Below, piece by piece: positions 24,886-33,077 of a stretch of DNA of 64,000 nucleotides (the first letter of the stretch is position 1; each line of letters begins with the position of its first letter). The stretch spans positions 3,930-67,929 of the forward strand of contig NZ_JAXHDD010000021.1 in assembly GCF_037072025.1 (NCBI RefSeq), given 5' to 3'. The translations under genes and the position numbers were made by a program. The stretch comes from Pseudogracilibacillus sp037072025 (GTDB taxonomy: Bacteria > Bacillota > Bacilli > Bacillales > Amphibacillaceae). The notes below the pieces were generated by a model that made no database searches, was not told where the DNA came from, and worked only from the letters and a program-made list of their open reading frames with translations.

Positions 24886-26103
24886 ATGCGTAAGTATTTA
24901 TTCATAATAGTAACTTTTATTTGTTTATTAAGTGCTTGTGACAGCACAGAGCAATCTTCTCAAAATATATCTAGTAGCGAATCAGATCCTGTAAATGAAC
25001 CAACAGAAGCGCTCCCAGAAAATGTCCCTTCTGAAAAGGAACAAAATAATGCAGAACAAACAGAATCTCTTCCTGAACTAACGGTAAATTATATTGATGT
25101 TGGTCAAGGTGACGCTACCTTATTCCAATTTAGCGATAAAGAGAAACAGTATACTATTTTATATGATGTAGGCGATTGGCAAGGAAACGAAGTTGTTTCT
25201 TTTTTAAAGAAAGAGAATGTTAATTTTATAGATTTAGTCATTATCAGTCATCCGCATGCTGATCATATAGGACAATTGGATAAAGTCATGGACAATGTGG
25301 AAGTTGGAGAAGTTTGGATGTCTGGAAATACAGCAAATACAAATCTTTACCAAACTGTTATGCAAGCAATTCTTAATAGTAACACGGATTATGATGAACC
25401 AAGAGCTGGCGAATCATATGATGTCGGTCTAATGGAAATAGAAATTTTACATCCAAATGAGTTATCCGGAGGGTTAAATGAAGACTCCTTATCACTTCGG
25501 CTTACTTACGGCAACATATCATTTGTATTTACAGGAGACGCATATAAGGAGCAAGAAAGACAAATAATGCAGCGGATAGATGATCTCGAAGCTGACTTTT
25601 TACAGCTTGGTCACCACGGTTCTAATACATCAAGTGATCCTGCATTTCTTGATCACGTTGATCCAACCTATGCTATTTATAGTGCTGGAGTAGGAAATTC
25701 TTATGGTCACCCGCATAATGAAATCGTTCAACTAATTTTAAATAAAGGAATAAACTTACTCGGAACAGATGTACATGGAACGATTACCGTTCATACAGAT
25801 GGGAAAGATTACGAAGTATTTACTGAGAAAGAGGGTAAGGTAGAAAAAGGGTACGATGATCCTACAAAAAGCGAGAAGGAACCTTCTAAGTCAGATCCTG
25901 TAGACGTAGATTGTATTAATATTAATACAGCGAACATGGAAGAATTAATGGAAATTACACAAATAGGTGAAGCACGTGCAAAGGATATCATTAATTTAAG
26001 ACCATTCCAATTTGTTGATGAACTGACAAAAATTAACGGAATTAGTGATGCTAGACTAGATGAAATAAAACAGCAAGGAAAAGCTTGTGTAGGAGGTGAA
26101 TAA
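24886..26103 (+). CDS. Lipoprotein with ComEC-like MBL hydrolase domain fused to a ComEA-like HhH domain
   Basis: A 405-residue lipoprotein with lipobox CLLSACD (Cys18). After a Ser/Glu/Pro linker comes a metallo-beta-lactamase domain (about residues 64-310). It carries NYIDVGQGDATL, metal-binding SHPHADHIG (121-129), FTGDA (216-220) and GHHGSNTS (242-249). This order is that of the C-terminal nuclease-like domain of ComEC. Residues 344-396 form a ComEA-type helix-hairpin-helix (ININTANMEELMEITQIG, INGISDARLDEI). The architecture places a possible DNase and a DNA-binding domain together on the outer membrane face, suggesting extracellular nucleic acid processing. It is followed immediately by a DUF3006 gene. 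Activity is inferred. Confidence 0.85.
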   Translation: MRKYLFIIVTFICLLSACDSTEQSSQNISSSESDPVNEPTEALPENVPSEKEQNNAEQTESLPELTVNYIDVGQGDATLFQFSDKEKQYTILYDVGDWQGNEVVSFLKKENVNFIDLVIISHPHADHIGQLDKVMDNVEVGEVWMSGNTANTNLYQTVMQAILNSNTDYDEPRAGESYDVGLMEIEILHPNELSGGLNEDSLSLRLTYGNISFVFTGDAYKEQERQIMQRIDDLEADFLQLGHHGSNTSSDPAFLDHVDPTYAIYSAGVGNSYGHPHNEIVQLILNKGINLLGTDVHGTITVHTDGKDYEVFTEKEGKVEKGYDDPTKSEKEPSKSDPVDVDCININTANMEELMEITQIGEARAKDIINLRPFQFVDELTKINGISDARLDEIKQQGKACVGGE

Positions 26104-26104
26104 A

Positions 26105-26365
26105 TTGAAAGGTGTATTAGATAGAATTGAAGATGGTATTGCTGTCATATTAGTTGAAGAAAAAGGTGATGAATTTACTGTAAAAGAAGATGACTTACCG
26201 GTAGACAGTAAAGAAGGAACATGGTTTCAATTAGATGTTAATGACTCAGGTTATACCATTTTAGCAATTGACGAAAACATGACTAATAAAGCAAATGAAA
26301 CATCTGCATTATACTTAAAAAAGTTACAACTAAAGAAGCGTAAGAGTAAATTTAAACGTAACTAA
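26105..26365 (+). CDS. DUF3006 domain protein
   Basis: An 86-residue cytoplasmic protein with the DUF3006 pattern: KGVLDRIEDGIAVILVEEKG, then LPVDSKEGTWFQLDV, and a basic C-terminus (KKLQLKKRKSKFKRN). The TTG at 26105 is used because AGGAGG ends eight bases before it; a GTG at 26096 overlaps that site. It starts one base after the stop of the MBL-HhH gene, so it is almost certainly co-translated with it. DUF3006 genes commonly follow ComEC/MBL-type genes, but no function is known. A secreted relative is encoded at 24313-24669 on the other side. Confidence 0.82.
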   Translation: MKGVLDRIEDGIAVILVEEKGDEFTVKEDDLPVDSKEGTWFQLDVNDSGYTILAIDENMTNKANETSALYLKKLQLKKRKSKFKRN

Positions 26366-26420
26366 TGTTGTTTGACAATTTTTGCTATAGGCGAACCTTT
26401 TTCGTAAAGTAGGTGGAAAT

Positions 26421-27158
26421 TTGAAGACGGGAACACTTATATATATTATTGCAATGGGTTGGACAGTAATAATTTATGGAGGAATCACCTATTTATTTAG
26501 TAAAAAACAAGACCATACATTATTGAGCGGCTTTTCCAATCGCCCTAAGGAAGAAAAAGAATATTTGAGACAAAGCGGATATTTAGATGCGTTAAATAAA
26601 TTATTCGTAACAACATTTTGGTTATTATTTGTCGCATTTATCCTAGGGCTATTGCCAATTTCATTTGCTTTTGAAATTAGTCTTGCAATATTTATTCTCG
26701 TTCTTATGGTAGGTCTTGTCTGGATTCAGCGCTATGAAGTACCCCATAAACGAAAAAAGAAGCTTTGGCTTTTTGGTGCCTTTTCCACAGTAACAATAAT
26801 TTTTATTATTGTCATTACAGGAATTGGATATATTGATAATGATATTAAAATCGAGGATGAAACCTTTACAATTACAGGAATGTACGGAGTGGAATGGGAC
26901 ATCGCTGATATTGAAACTATTGAGTTAATGAACACCCTACCTGAAGTGAATTTTAGAACGAATGGATTTGCAACTGCGGGCATATTAAAAGGTAATTTTA
27001 ATTTGGAACCACCGTACGGCAATGGCCTTTTATTTATCCAAAAAAATTCGGCACCTTATTTATATATTGAAACGAAGGAAAACTATATGATTCTAAATCG
27101 GAAGGATCCGAAAGAAACAACTGAAATTTATAATGAATTACTAAAAATGATGGGGTGA
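26421..27158 (+). CDS. Membrane protein with DUF3784-like N-terminus and PH-like C-terminus
   Basis: A 245-residue protein with about four hydrophobic segments: residues 4-25, 62-84, 86-106 and 118-139. The 100-residue exposed C-terminus (DETFTITGMYGVEWDIADIE, YLYIETKENYMILNRKD) resembles the bacterial PH domain found in bPH-type membrane proteins. It starts with TTG at 26421 after AGGTGG; the spacing is tight, but the first membrane segment needs this start. A methyltransferase gene follows after nine bases. The role is unknown. Confidence 0.7.
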   Translation: MKTGTLIYIIAMGWTVIIYGGITYLFSKKQDHTLLSGFSNRPKEEKEYLRQSGYLDALNKLFVTTFWLLFVAFILGLLPISFAFEISLAIFILVLMVGLVWIQRYEVPHKRKKKLWLFGAFSTVTIIFIIVITGIGYIDNDIKIEDETFTITGMYGVEWDIADIETIELMNTLPEVNFRTNGFATAGILKGNFNLEPPYGNGLLFIQKNSAPYLYIETKENYMILNRKDPKETTEIYNELLKMMG

Positions 27159-27167
27159 ATAAAGTCA

Positions 27168-27770
27168 ATGGCACAAGAAAAGTGGAATAAACAGTTTTCG
27201 GAAAATCAATTTACATATGGAAAAACGGCGAATGCCTTTATACAAGAAAAAAGTTCTTTATTTGCTCCACATTCACAGATAGCCTGTTTTGCTGAAGGTG
27301 AAGGAAGAAATGCAGTTTACTTAGCAAAACAAGGACATACCGTAACATCCTACGATCTATCATCGGTAGGTCTAGAACATACTAAGGTTTTAGCAAAAGA
27401 AAACGATGTGACGATTGAAACGGTGGAAGCCGATTTAACGAAAATTAAATTGGAGAGACAAAAATATGATAATGCAATGATGATTTTTGGACATGTTACG
27501 GATAAAACCCAAGAATATTTTATTAAAAATATGATTAATGCAATAAAGCCCTGTGGACTCTTTATTTTTGAAGTTTATTCAAAAGAGCAGATCAAATATA
27601 ATACAGGTGGTCCTGGAAAAGAACAATTTTTATATGATCCTAAACGTATATTAACATGGATTGAACCGTATACATGTCTTCACTTTTATTATGGAGAAGC
27701 AAATCGTGAAGAAGGTTACCGTCATACAGGAATTGGACATGTCATACAAGTTGTGATAAAAAAAGAATAA
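27168..27770 (+). CDS. Class I SAM-dependent methyltransferase
   Basis: A 200-residue methyltransferase of the TehB-like group. Motif I is IACFAEGEGRNAVYLAKQG, followed by VTSYDLSSVGLEHTKVLA (acidic motif II residue) and KYDNAMMIFGHV at motif IV. There is no membrane segment. The substrate is not evident; relatives act on small molecules such as tellurite, thiopurines or metabolites. It starts nine bases after the upstream membrane-protein gene, with GGGGTG overlapping that gene's stop, so the two are one transcript. Confidence 0.82.
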   Translation: MAQEKWNKQFSENQFTYGKTANAFIQEKSSLFAPHSQIACFAEGEGRNAVYLAKQGHTVTSYDLSSVGLEHTKVLAKENDVTIETVEADLTKIKLERQKYDNAMMIFGHVTDKTQEYFIKNMINAIKPCGLFIFEVYSKEQIKYNTGGPGKEQFLYDPKRILTWIEPYTCLHFYYGEANREEGYRHTGIGHVIQVVIKKE

Positions 27771-27971
27771 CAACAAAACCTGCATCATTAATGATTTTTC
27801 CGTTTTCAGTCTACTAACCAAGATAATCAAGTGAAAAAGTTGCATGATTTTTTTCAACTCTTTGGCTAAGAGACCATGGGAGATCGCGATGGGACACTTC
27901 TTCGTATTTTCCACATTGATCAGATGTGCGGGAGTAATTACTTATACATTTTTTTACGGAAGAGATAAGAA

Positions 27972-27997
27972 AAACACTAGGCAGAGCCTAGGTTTTC
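27972..27997 (+). terminator. Terminator-like hairpin downstream of the methyltransferase
   Basis: Perfect CTAGGC / GCCTAG stem with a three-base loop, preceded by AAAAC and followed by GTTTTC. It lies about 200 bases after the methyltransferase stop. Confidence 0.5.
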
Positions 27998-28206
27998 GAA
28001 CTATTCGAAGCGTCTTTTTTGCGAAATCAGTTGTTTGAAGGAGATAAAGTTGCTTAATTGCTCAAAATGGAATAGAAGGAAAACACAGTAATAGTAAGGG
28101 GTTCAGTACAAAACAGCATCTGAAAACCCCTATGTTTCGGGGTGCGAAACTTAAGTTTTAAATTTCGAGGATTTGCCCCCTCACTCTAAACTTCCCCAAA
28201 AACTAA

Positions 28207-28247
28207 AAAAGACGGTTTCCGCTTTTTCAGCATAAGAAATCGTCTTT
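28207..28247. terminator. Possible bidirectional terminator before the rocB 3' end
   Basis: AAAGACGGTTTC (28208-28219) pairs with GAAATCGTCTTT (28236-28247). A-rich sequence precedes and T-containing sequence follows it. It is far (about 260 bases) from the rocB stop, so the assignment is uncertain. Confidence 0.45.
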
Positions 28248-28503
28248 ATGATCTTCTCTGTTTTTTTCACCGATTTTTTTTCACCGAATAGATATTATTC
28301 TAAAATGAAAAATCAGTTTAAGGAATTCCAATGTTTTTCTTTTGGCATTTTCTGAATCAACATTATGATTCTACCTATATAATCTTTTGGAGATGCGCCC
28401 GCGTGTTCATAACCGCTGGATGGAAACCAATAAGGGAAATCTGTTTCCACATTTTGGGCAAGCATCAAAACCTTGAAAGCAAACCCCTAGTTTTCCTTAA
28501 ACC

Positions 28504-30186
28504 TTACTCGTTCTCATCACTCAGCACATACTGAATAACATGATTCGTTAAATTTGGTACAATCTCTAATGAATACGTCATTTCCATTCGCTCTAGTTTT
28601 TTATGTCCGTCCATTCCATAAGGACCGATATTAATAACTGGAATATTCAAATCAAATACGTCTTCATATGCGACGTGAAACTTTTCACCCCAAGATGGAG
28701 TATTTTTCACCTTGTATTCAATTTCATGCATGTTATCACTCATCGCAATAAAACTCATATCAGATATATGCGGAAAGAAATTTTTGGCAACAATCGGATA
28801 TTGGTACTCTGGCTTCAATGTATTAATTGCATGATCCAATGCTTGTAATAATCTTTGTTCATCTTCCGTTTCTCCGGTTAATGCGACTCTAGGTGAATAA
28901 AGGGATGAATAAAAAACAATAATCGCAGGACTTTTATCTGTCATAAACTTCCATGATTCCTCTACGACACGAGCGGCAAACATTCGGGTATCAAGCATTT
29001 CATCTTTTAGTAATTCCTCTTTAAAATCCTTCATATGTAGTTCATATTGTTCTCCATGTGTACGTATTAATATTTCTTCCATTTCACTATACGTCAAAAC
29101 TCGCGGTTCCCAGGGGATAGAACGATATGGCTGATTACTCATCTCGCAATATGTTTGATAACGTTCTTCAAAAGAAGTCAATGCATTTGTAAAAGCAACG
29201 GTTGCCTGTTTTTTTAATAATGTGAGCACTTTTTCCGGTGACCATGAGTGAACAAAGAAGTTAAAATACACATATGCTGATAAGGCTGTTTGTACCGTAT
29301 AAGAAGGTTTTAAATCCATTTGTTTTAATGAAACTGGTGGTATGGTTGACTCTCCTAAAGCCGTGTCACTTAAGTCCGGGTTGTAGTTCATTTGCTTTGT
29401 TAATGCAGCTGCGATGAAATTCGGGTCAAGACCATCAAAAGCTGATCCGACATGGGTTTCCTCACCAGTTATAAAAAAGGATGGTAATAACTTTCCTATT
29501 GTTCCTTTATATACATAACGATTTTCATCCCCTTGATATCCCGGAGCAACAAAATCACTATTAATAGCTGCAACATAATCAAATTTATTTTCTTGCTTCC
29601 ATTTTTTTAATGTTTTTAGGGCAGATAAAATACCATGAGAACTATCCTCTTCGTCACATTCAGCAATAAAAACGAGATTACCTTCTAATAATTCTGGATG
29701 TTCTGCATAATAGGTTAATAGATATATATTGCTAGCTAAACCACTTTTCATGTCCAGTACACCACGTCCAAAGAGCCAATCCCCTGACTCTAAATGTTCT
29801 TGTGCTAGTTCTGGTAATCTCTCGTTTTGTAAAAATTCCATCCAATCTTCCGGGGAAAAAGCTAAATCACGTTGTTGATTAAAATCATCCACTCCAACCG
29901 TATCCATATGCCCCATCAAAACTACTGTCCGATTGCTTACTCCCTTTCTACCTTTTACATAGGCGAGAACATTATATCGTTCCATTTCATCATTAACCGT
30001 TTTTTCCAATACGAGTTGGGAGCGTTTTTTTAAAAAGTAAGGGTGAGCTGCCAAATAATCATATATAAATTTTGCAATATCCTGTTCTCCACGTGTATTG
30101 ACAATGCTTTCAATAGCTACAAGCTTTTTTGTCATCGCCAAGATTTCTGCTCGACACACAAGTTTACTTATGTTTGTTTTGTTCAT
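28504..30186 (-). CDS. rocB: Arginine utilization protein RocB (M20-family peptidase-like)
   Basis: A 560-residue M20-type metallohydrolase matching RocB along its length. Metal-site motifs are VVLMGHMDTVGVDDF, GRGVLDMKSGLASN and FIAECDEEDSSHG, with a C-terminal IPVINIGPYGMDGHKKLERM. In Bacillus, rocB belongs to the arginine/ornithine catabolic regulon, but its exact reaction has not been settled; it probably hydrolyses an amide or peptide bond in arginine-related compounds. Here it stands alone with no rocC, rocF or rocD alongside. No -24/-12 sigma-54 promoter was found upstream, so control may differ from B. subtilis. Confidence 0.9.
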   Translation of the reverse strand: MNKTNISKLVCRAEILAMTKKLVAIESIVNTRGEQDIAKFIYDYLAAHPYFLKKRSQLVLEKTVNDEMERYNVLAYVKGRKGVSNRTVVLMGHMDTVGVDDFNQQRDLAFSPEDWMEFLQNERLPELAQEHLESGDWLFGRGVLDMKSGLASNIYLLTYYAEHPELLEGNLVFIAECDEEDSSHGILSALKTLKKWKQENKFDYVAAINSDFVAPGYQGDENRYVYKGTIGKLLPSFFITGEETHVGSAFDGLDPNFIAAALTKQMNYNPDLSDTALGESTIPPVSLKQMDLKPSYTVQTALSAYVYFNFFVHSWSPEKVLTLLKKQATVAFTNALTSFEERYQTYCEMSNQPYRSIPWEPRVLTYSEMEEILIRTHGEQYELHMKDFKEELLKDEMLDTRMFAARVVEESWKFMTDKSPAIIVFYSSLYSPRVALTGETEDEQRLLQALDHAINTLKPEYQYPIVAKNFFPHISDMSFIAMSDNMHEIEYKVKNTPSWGEKFHVAYEDVFDLNIPVINIGPYGMDGHKKLERMEMTYSLEIVPNLTNHVIQYVLSDENE

Positions 30187-30552
30187 AAGATATTCCCCCC
30201 ATTCTTTTAGTCATAAAGCCATATTGTTAGTATTTTCGACAGATTGGAAATATAAAATCTTCCACATCTCACTAGTTAAGAGCTTTAGTGTACTTGCACT
30301 TTCATTCGTCCCAAGAGGTTCGATGGGCTTCTACTAACTAACATACTATTAATTCTTCTTTTTAAGGATTAATAGTAAGCGCTTTTTCCACTAACTCGCT
30401 CGTTAGATAATATCTTGATATTTCAATACTAACATAATATTTCGATAATAATTCCTATTTCGCACCCATTTGAAGCGATAAAATCTTTTTTTGCAGGAAT
30501 TTTGCCTTGAAATATCGAAGGATAAAGGTATCGGCACAATGAAGTGATAACA
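30187..30552. other. Region between rocB and the transposase fragment
   Basis: No gene was recognised. An inverted repeat CTATTAAT / ATTAATAG (30346-30375) with a 14-base loop lies in the middle. Sequence from about 30390 to 30552 may be the left flank of the insertion element whose transposase begins at 30553; its terminal repeat could not be defined because the right end is missing. Confidence 0.4.
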
Positions 30553-30750
30553 TTGAACAACCAAATCCCGCAGATTCCTGACTTTCAAGTATGTCGAGTG
30601 GGAGCTGCTCCTATTATTCATCAGTTAATAGAAGCGTTGGGGCTGATCGACCGAATAGATCAGCTGTCTCCTGTTAAAAAAGAAAATTGTAAGGTGTCTG
30701 TTGGCACCCGCATTGCAGCGATCATCATTAATCAATTGACGGATCGATAA
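30553..30750 (+). pseudogene. IS1634-type transposase, N-terminal fragment
   Basis: The 65 or so residues NNQIPQIPDFQVCRVGAAPI, IDRIDQLSPVKKENCKVSVG and TRIAAIIINQLTDR match the conserved DUF4277 start of IS1634-family (IS4 superfamily) transposases. The frame stops directly after LTDR, and the catalytic DDE part is absent. A short downstream frame (PKKSYELHKKGNSLLVAKEK, 30777-30845) does not clearly belong to it. This is a dead insertion-sequence relic. Confidence 0.8.
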
Positions 30751-30936
30751 AGTTCTCATTTCTACTTCAATAGGCGCCCTAAAAAAAGTTATGAGTTACA
30801 TAAAAAAGGTAATTCGTTACTTGTGGCAAAAGAAAAACATTACTGATTAAGATGACCGTTAATGAGTAAGGAGCCGCGAGATCTTCTGTCTTTTCCCCCA
30901 AGATCAATGGCGTAGAAGAATATAGCATTTTTTTAA

Positions 30937-30979
30937 ACAAAAAACCTATGGAGAAATTTTTAATCATCCCCATAGGTTA
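30937..30979 (-). terminator. Terminator of the LCP gene
   Basis: On the minus strand AACCTATGG and CCATAGGTT pair around an A/T-rich loop and are followed by T6, just after the stop codon of the gene at 30984-31904. Confidence 0.85.
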
Positions 30980-30983
30980 TTAG

Positions 30984-31904
30984 TTATTCTTTTGATACTA
31001 ATAATTCATGTGCTTTTTGTACTTCTTCATCTGGTACTATTAAATAATAGATTCCATCAATTTTTTGTCCTGAACCAGCAATCATATATTCAGAAACATT
31101 TCTTCGGGTATCTTTATATCCACTAAATAATTGCTTCATATCGTCAAAATCCATATTCGTAGACATATTGGTTCCTAAAATATCCATCATGCCACTAAAT
31201 TTCGGTACAGAACCAACAGATGCGCCTTCATTAATGATTCCTTCAATGACTTTTCGCTGACGGTGAGTTCGTCCAAAATCACCCATCGGATCTTTTTTAC
31301 GCATTCTCACATATGACATTGTTTTATCGCCATTCATTTCCACAATACCTTCAGGAAAATCATATTTACTGTCCGTCCATGCTACCTCATTACTAATTGT
31401 TATTGTCCCAAGTTCATCTACTAGTTCTACTAAACCATCCATATTAATACTTACATAATAATCAATATCTATACCAAGGAAATTCTCCACTGTCGCAACA
31501 GACATCTCTGCTCCACCAAACGCATACGCGTGGTTAATTTTGTCGTCAATACCCTTACCTACAATTTCTGTTCTTGTATCACGAGGGATACTTACGATTG
31601 TAATTGCATCAGTTTTCGGGTCAAGCTGCATTACCATGATCGCATCAGACCGTCCTCTTTGGTCATCTTCGGAATCGATTCCTAATAATAATACGTTCAG
31701 AGGCTCTGTCGCTTTTAGTTTTTCTTTTGTTAAATCTGTATCAATCGTTTCAACAGGGTCATGCATTTTTTCATTCACTGTATTCTTTGCGTTATTATAT
31801 ACAGAAAAAGCATACGCACCAACACCTAAAACTAGTAATATCACAATTATAACCGGTATTTTTAACCATAATCTTCTCGGCTTTTTTCTTTCTGACCTTT
31901 TCAA
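30984..31904 (-). CDS. LytR-CpsA-Psr (LCP) family cell-wall polymer ligase
   Basis: A 306-residue membrane-anchored enzyme: a basic N-terminus (KRSERKKPRRLWLK), one transmembrane segment (about residues 14-34), then the extracellular LCP domain. Key blocks are PLNVLLLGIDSEDDQRGRSD, IVSIPRDTRTEI and NHAYAFGG, whose Arg/Asp residues bind pyrophosphate, and RKDPMGDFGRTHRQRKVIEG. LCP proteins transfer teichoic acids or other polymers from lipid carriers to peptidoglycan. The start is TTG with GAGGTG six bases upstream. It is monocistronic, with its own terminator. Which paralog (TagT/U/V) it equals is not clear. Confidence 0.88.
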   Translation of the reverse strand: MKRSERKKPRRLWLKIPVIIVILLVLGVGAYAFSVYNNAKNTVNEKMHDPVETIDTDLTKEKLKATEPLNVLLLGIDSEDDQRGRSDAIMVMQLDPKTDAITIVSIPRDTRTEIVGKGIDDKINHAYAFGGAEMSVATVENFLGIDIDYYVSINMDGLVELVDELGTITISNEVAWTDSKYDFPEGIVEMNGDKTMSYVRMRKKDPMGDFGRTHRQRKVIEGIINEGASVGSVPKFSGMMDILGTNMSTNMDFDDMKQLFSGYKDTRRNVSEYMIAGSGQKIDGIYYLIVPDEEVQKAHELLVSKE

Positions 31905-32054
31905 AATTCACACCTCATATTCCATTATACCCTGTTTTTTTTGAGATATTTTATATATTTACTCTCACAAAATTATATCATTTTTAATCCAAAAGACAAC
32001 TATTATTGCCAATTATTAACGGATATTTTTATAAACTTCTATCTTTTTTACTAA

Positions 32055-32996
32055 TTAACTTTGACAATACATCCAAATTCCATTCTCAAGTCCTCTTGTA
32101 CACTCACCTTTTTCCCGTAAATATTCCAAATGAGCAATTGTTTCTCCAATTGCAAATTGATAATCATAAACAGAAAGTTCCTTTTGAAACAATATTTCAC
32201 TTACTTCAAAAATAGATTTCGGCTGTTTTAAGGAATCAAGTATAATAGAAAACCTTTCTACATGATGATTCCAAATTTCATCAATCCGTTCATTTGCACC
32301 ATAGAAAGGTTCCCCATGAGATGGAAAAACTACCTCCGCATCAAGTTGTTTAATTTTATGAAGTGAATTCTCAAATGATTGCAATGGGTTTTTTTCACCA
32401 TAAAACCAGTTAGATATATTCGGTGTTATTTTCGGCAAAATATGATCCGTTGAAAATAGAACATTTTTTTCACGGTTATAAAAACAAATAAGTCCTTCAG
32501 AATGTCCAGGTGTAAAAATAACTTCGTATTGATATTTTCCGATTTGAATACGCTCTCCATCTTGCAAAAAATAATTAACGTTTGGTAGTGGAGTTACGGA
32601 TGGTCTGAACTCTTCAGTCATTTTCACAATAGAGGTTGCTAATTTTTCAGGTATAGCCGCTTCCTTATAATCATTTATTAACCTCGGTAAAGCCTCTTCT
32701 GTCCATATACTTCCTAATGCTACTGCATCTGTCTCTGACATGAATACAGGTGCATTTGTCTGTTGTTGTAAAACTCCTGCATATCCAGAATGGTCGGGAT
32801 GAAGATGTGTTAATATTATCCGTTCAACAAGTTTATTATCTAATTTTTCATTCCAAACAGCTCGTGCATTTTTGTCATTCAATCCTGTATCTATTACAAT
32901 ATATCCCTTTTCCCCTTCTGCCAAAAAACAGTTCACATGGTCTAATCGAAACGGAAGATCGATTGTCACTTTCTCTATTCCCAACTGTGTTAACAT
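32055..32996 (-). CDS. MBL-fold metallohydrolase
   Basis: A 313-residue metallo-beta-lactamase-fold hydrolase with HLHPDHSGYAG, the metal site. Later metal-ligand blocks are FTPGHSEGLICFY, LFSTDHILP and FPSHGEPF. The length and C-terminal helical extension resemble the YflN/glyoxalase-II-like hydrolases of Bacillus; the substrate (thioester, lactone or phosphodiester) is not known. The promoter-proximal region contains the inverted repeat ATGAAT-GTAT-ATTCAT (33012-33027) just upstream of the GGGGGA ribosome binding site, suggesting repression by a TetR-type or similar dimeric regulator. Confidence 0.83.
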   Translation of the reverse strand: MLTQLGIEKVTIDLPFRLDHVNCFLAEGEKGYIVIDTGLNDKNARAVWNEKLDNKLVERIILTHLHPDHSGYAGVLQQQTNAPVFMSETDAVALGSIWTEEALPRLINDYKEAAIPEKLATSIVKMTEEFRPSVTPLPNVNYFLQDGERIQIGKYQYEVIFTPGHSEGLICFYNREKNVLFSTDHILPKITPNISNWFYGEKNPLQSFENSLHKIKQLDAEVVFPSHGEPFYGANERIDEIWNHHVERFSIILDSLKQPKSIFEVSEILFQKELSVYDYQFAIGETIAHLEYLREKGECTRGLENGIWMYCQS

Positions 32997-33011
32997 ATAT
33001 ATCCCCCTAAA

Positions 33012-33027
33012 ATGAATGTATATTCAT
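33012..33027. promoter_or_regulatory. Inverted repeat operator candidate at the MBL hydrolase gene
   Basis: ATGAAT and ATTCAT arms around GTAT, 16 bases before the start codon of the MBL hydrolase. The half-site resembles the FadR-type box at 57292-57309 (TGAATG..CATTCA) but the spacing differs. Confidence 0.4.
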
Positions 33028-33077
33028 TATTTAATAAAAATAGAAGGGAGAATCTGTCTCCCTTTATCAATAGTAAC

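Larger units (their letters stand above)
27771..28503. other. Hairpin-rich gene-free stretch
   Basis: No convincing gene was found in this 730-base gap between the methyltransferase and rocB. Hairpins include CTAGGC-AGA-GCCTAG (27977-27991) followed by GTTTT, and AAAGACGGTTTC / GAAATCGTCTTT (28208-28247), both terminator-like. A C-rich block with GGGGTT..AACCCC pairing lies at about 28099-28136. Possible short frames have no family resemblance or ribosome binding sites. Confidence 0.5.

Noticed and set aside
27651..28038. Short frames on both strands after the methyltransferase gene
   Set aside because: They overlap the methyltransferase or the hairpins and show no domain pattern.
28331..28534. 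67-codon plus-strand frame near the rocB 3' end
   Set aside because: Unusual composition, no ribosome binding site, and it overlaps the end of rocB.
30187..30400. Sigma-54 (-24/-12) promoter for rocB
   Set aside because: The best candidate (TTGGGAC..AAGTGCAAG on the minus strand) has 12-13 bases between GG and GC instead of 10.
30779..30973. 64-codon minus-strand frame between the transposase fragment and the LCP gene
   Set aside because: No ribosome binding site or recognisable family, and it overlaps the LCP terminator.
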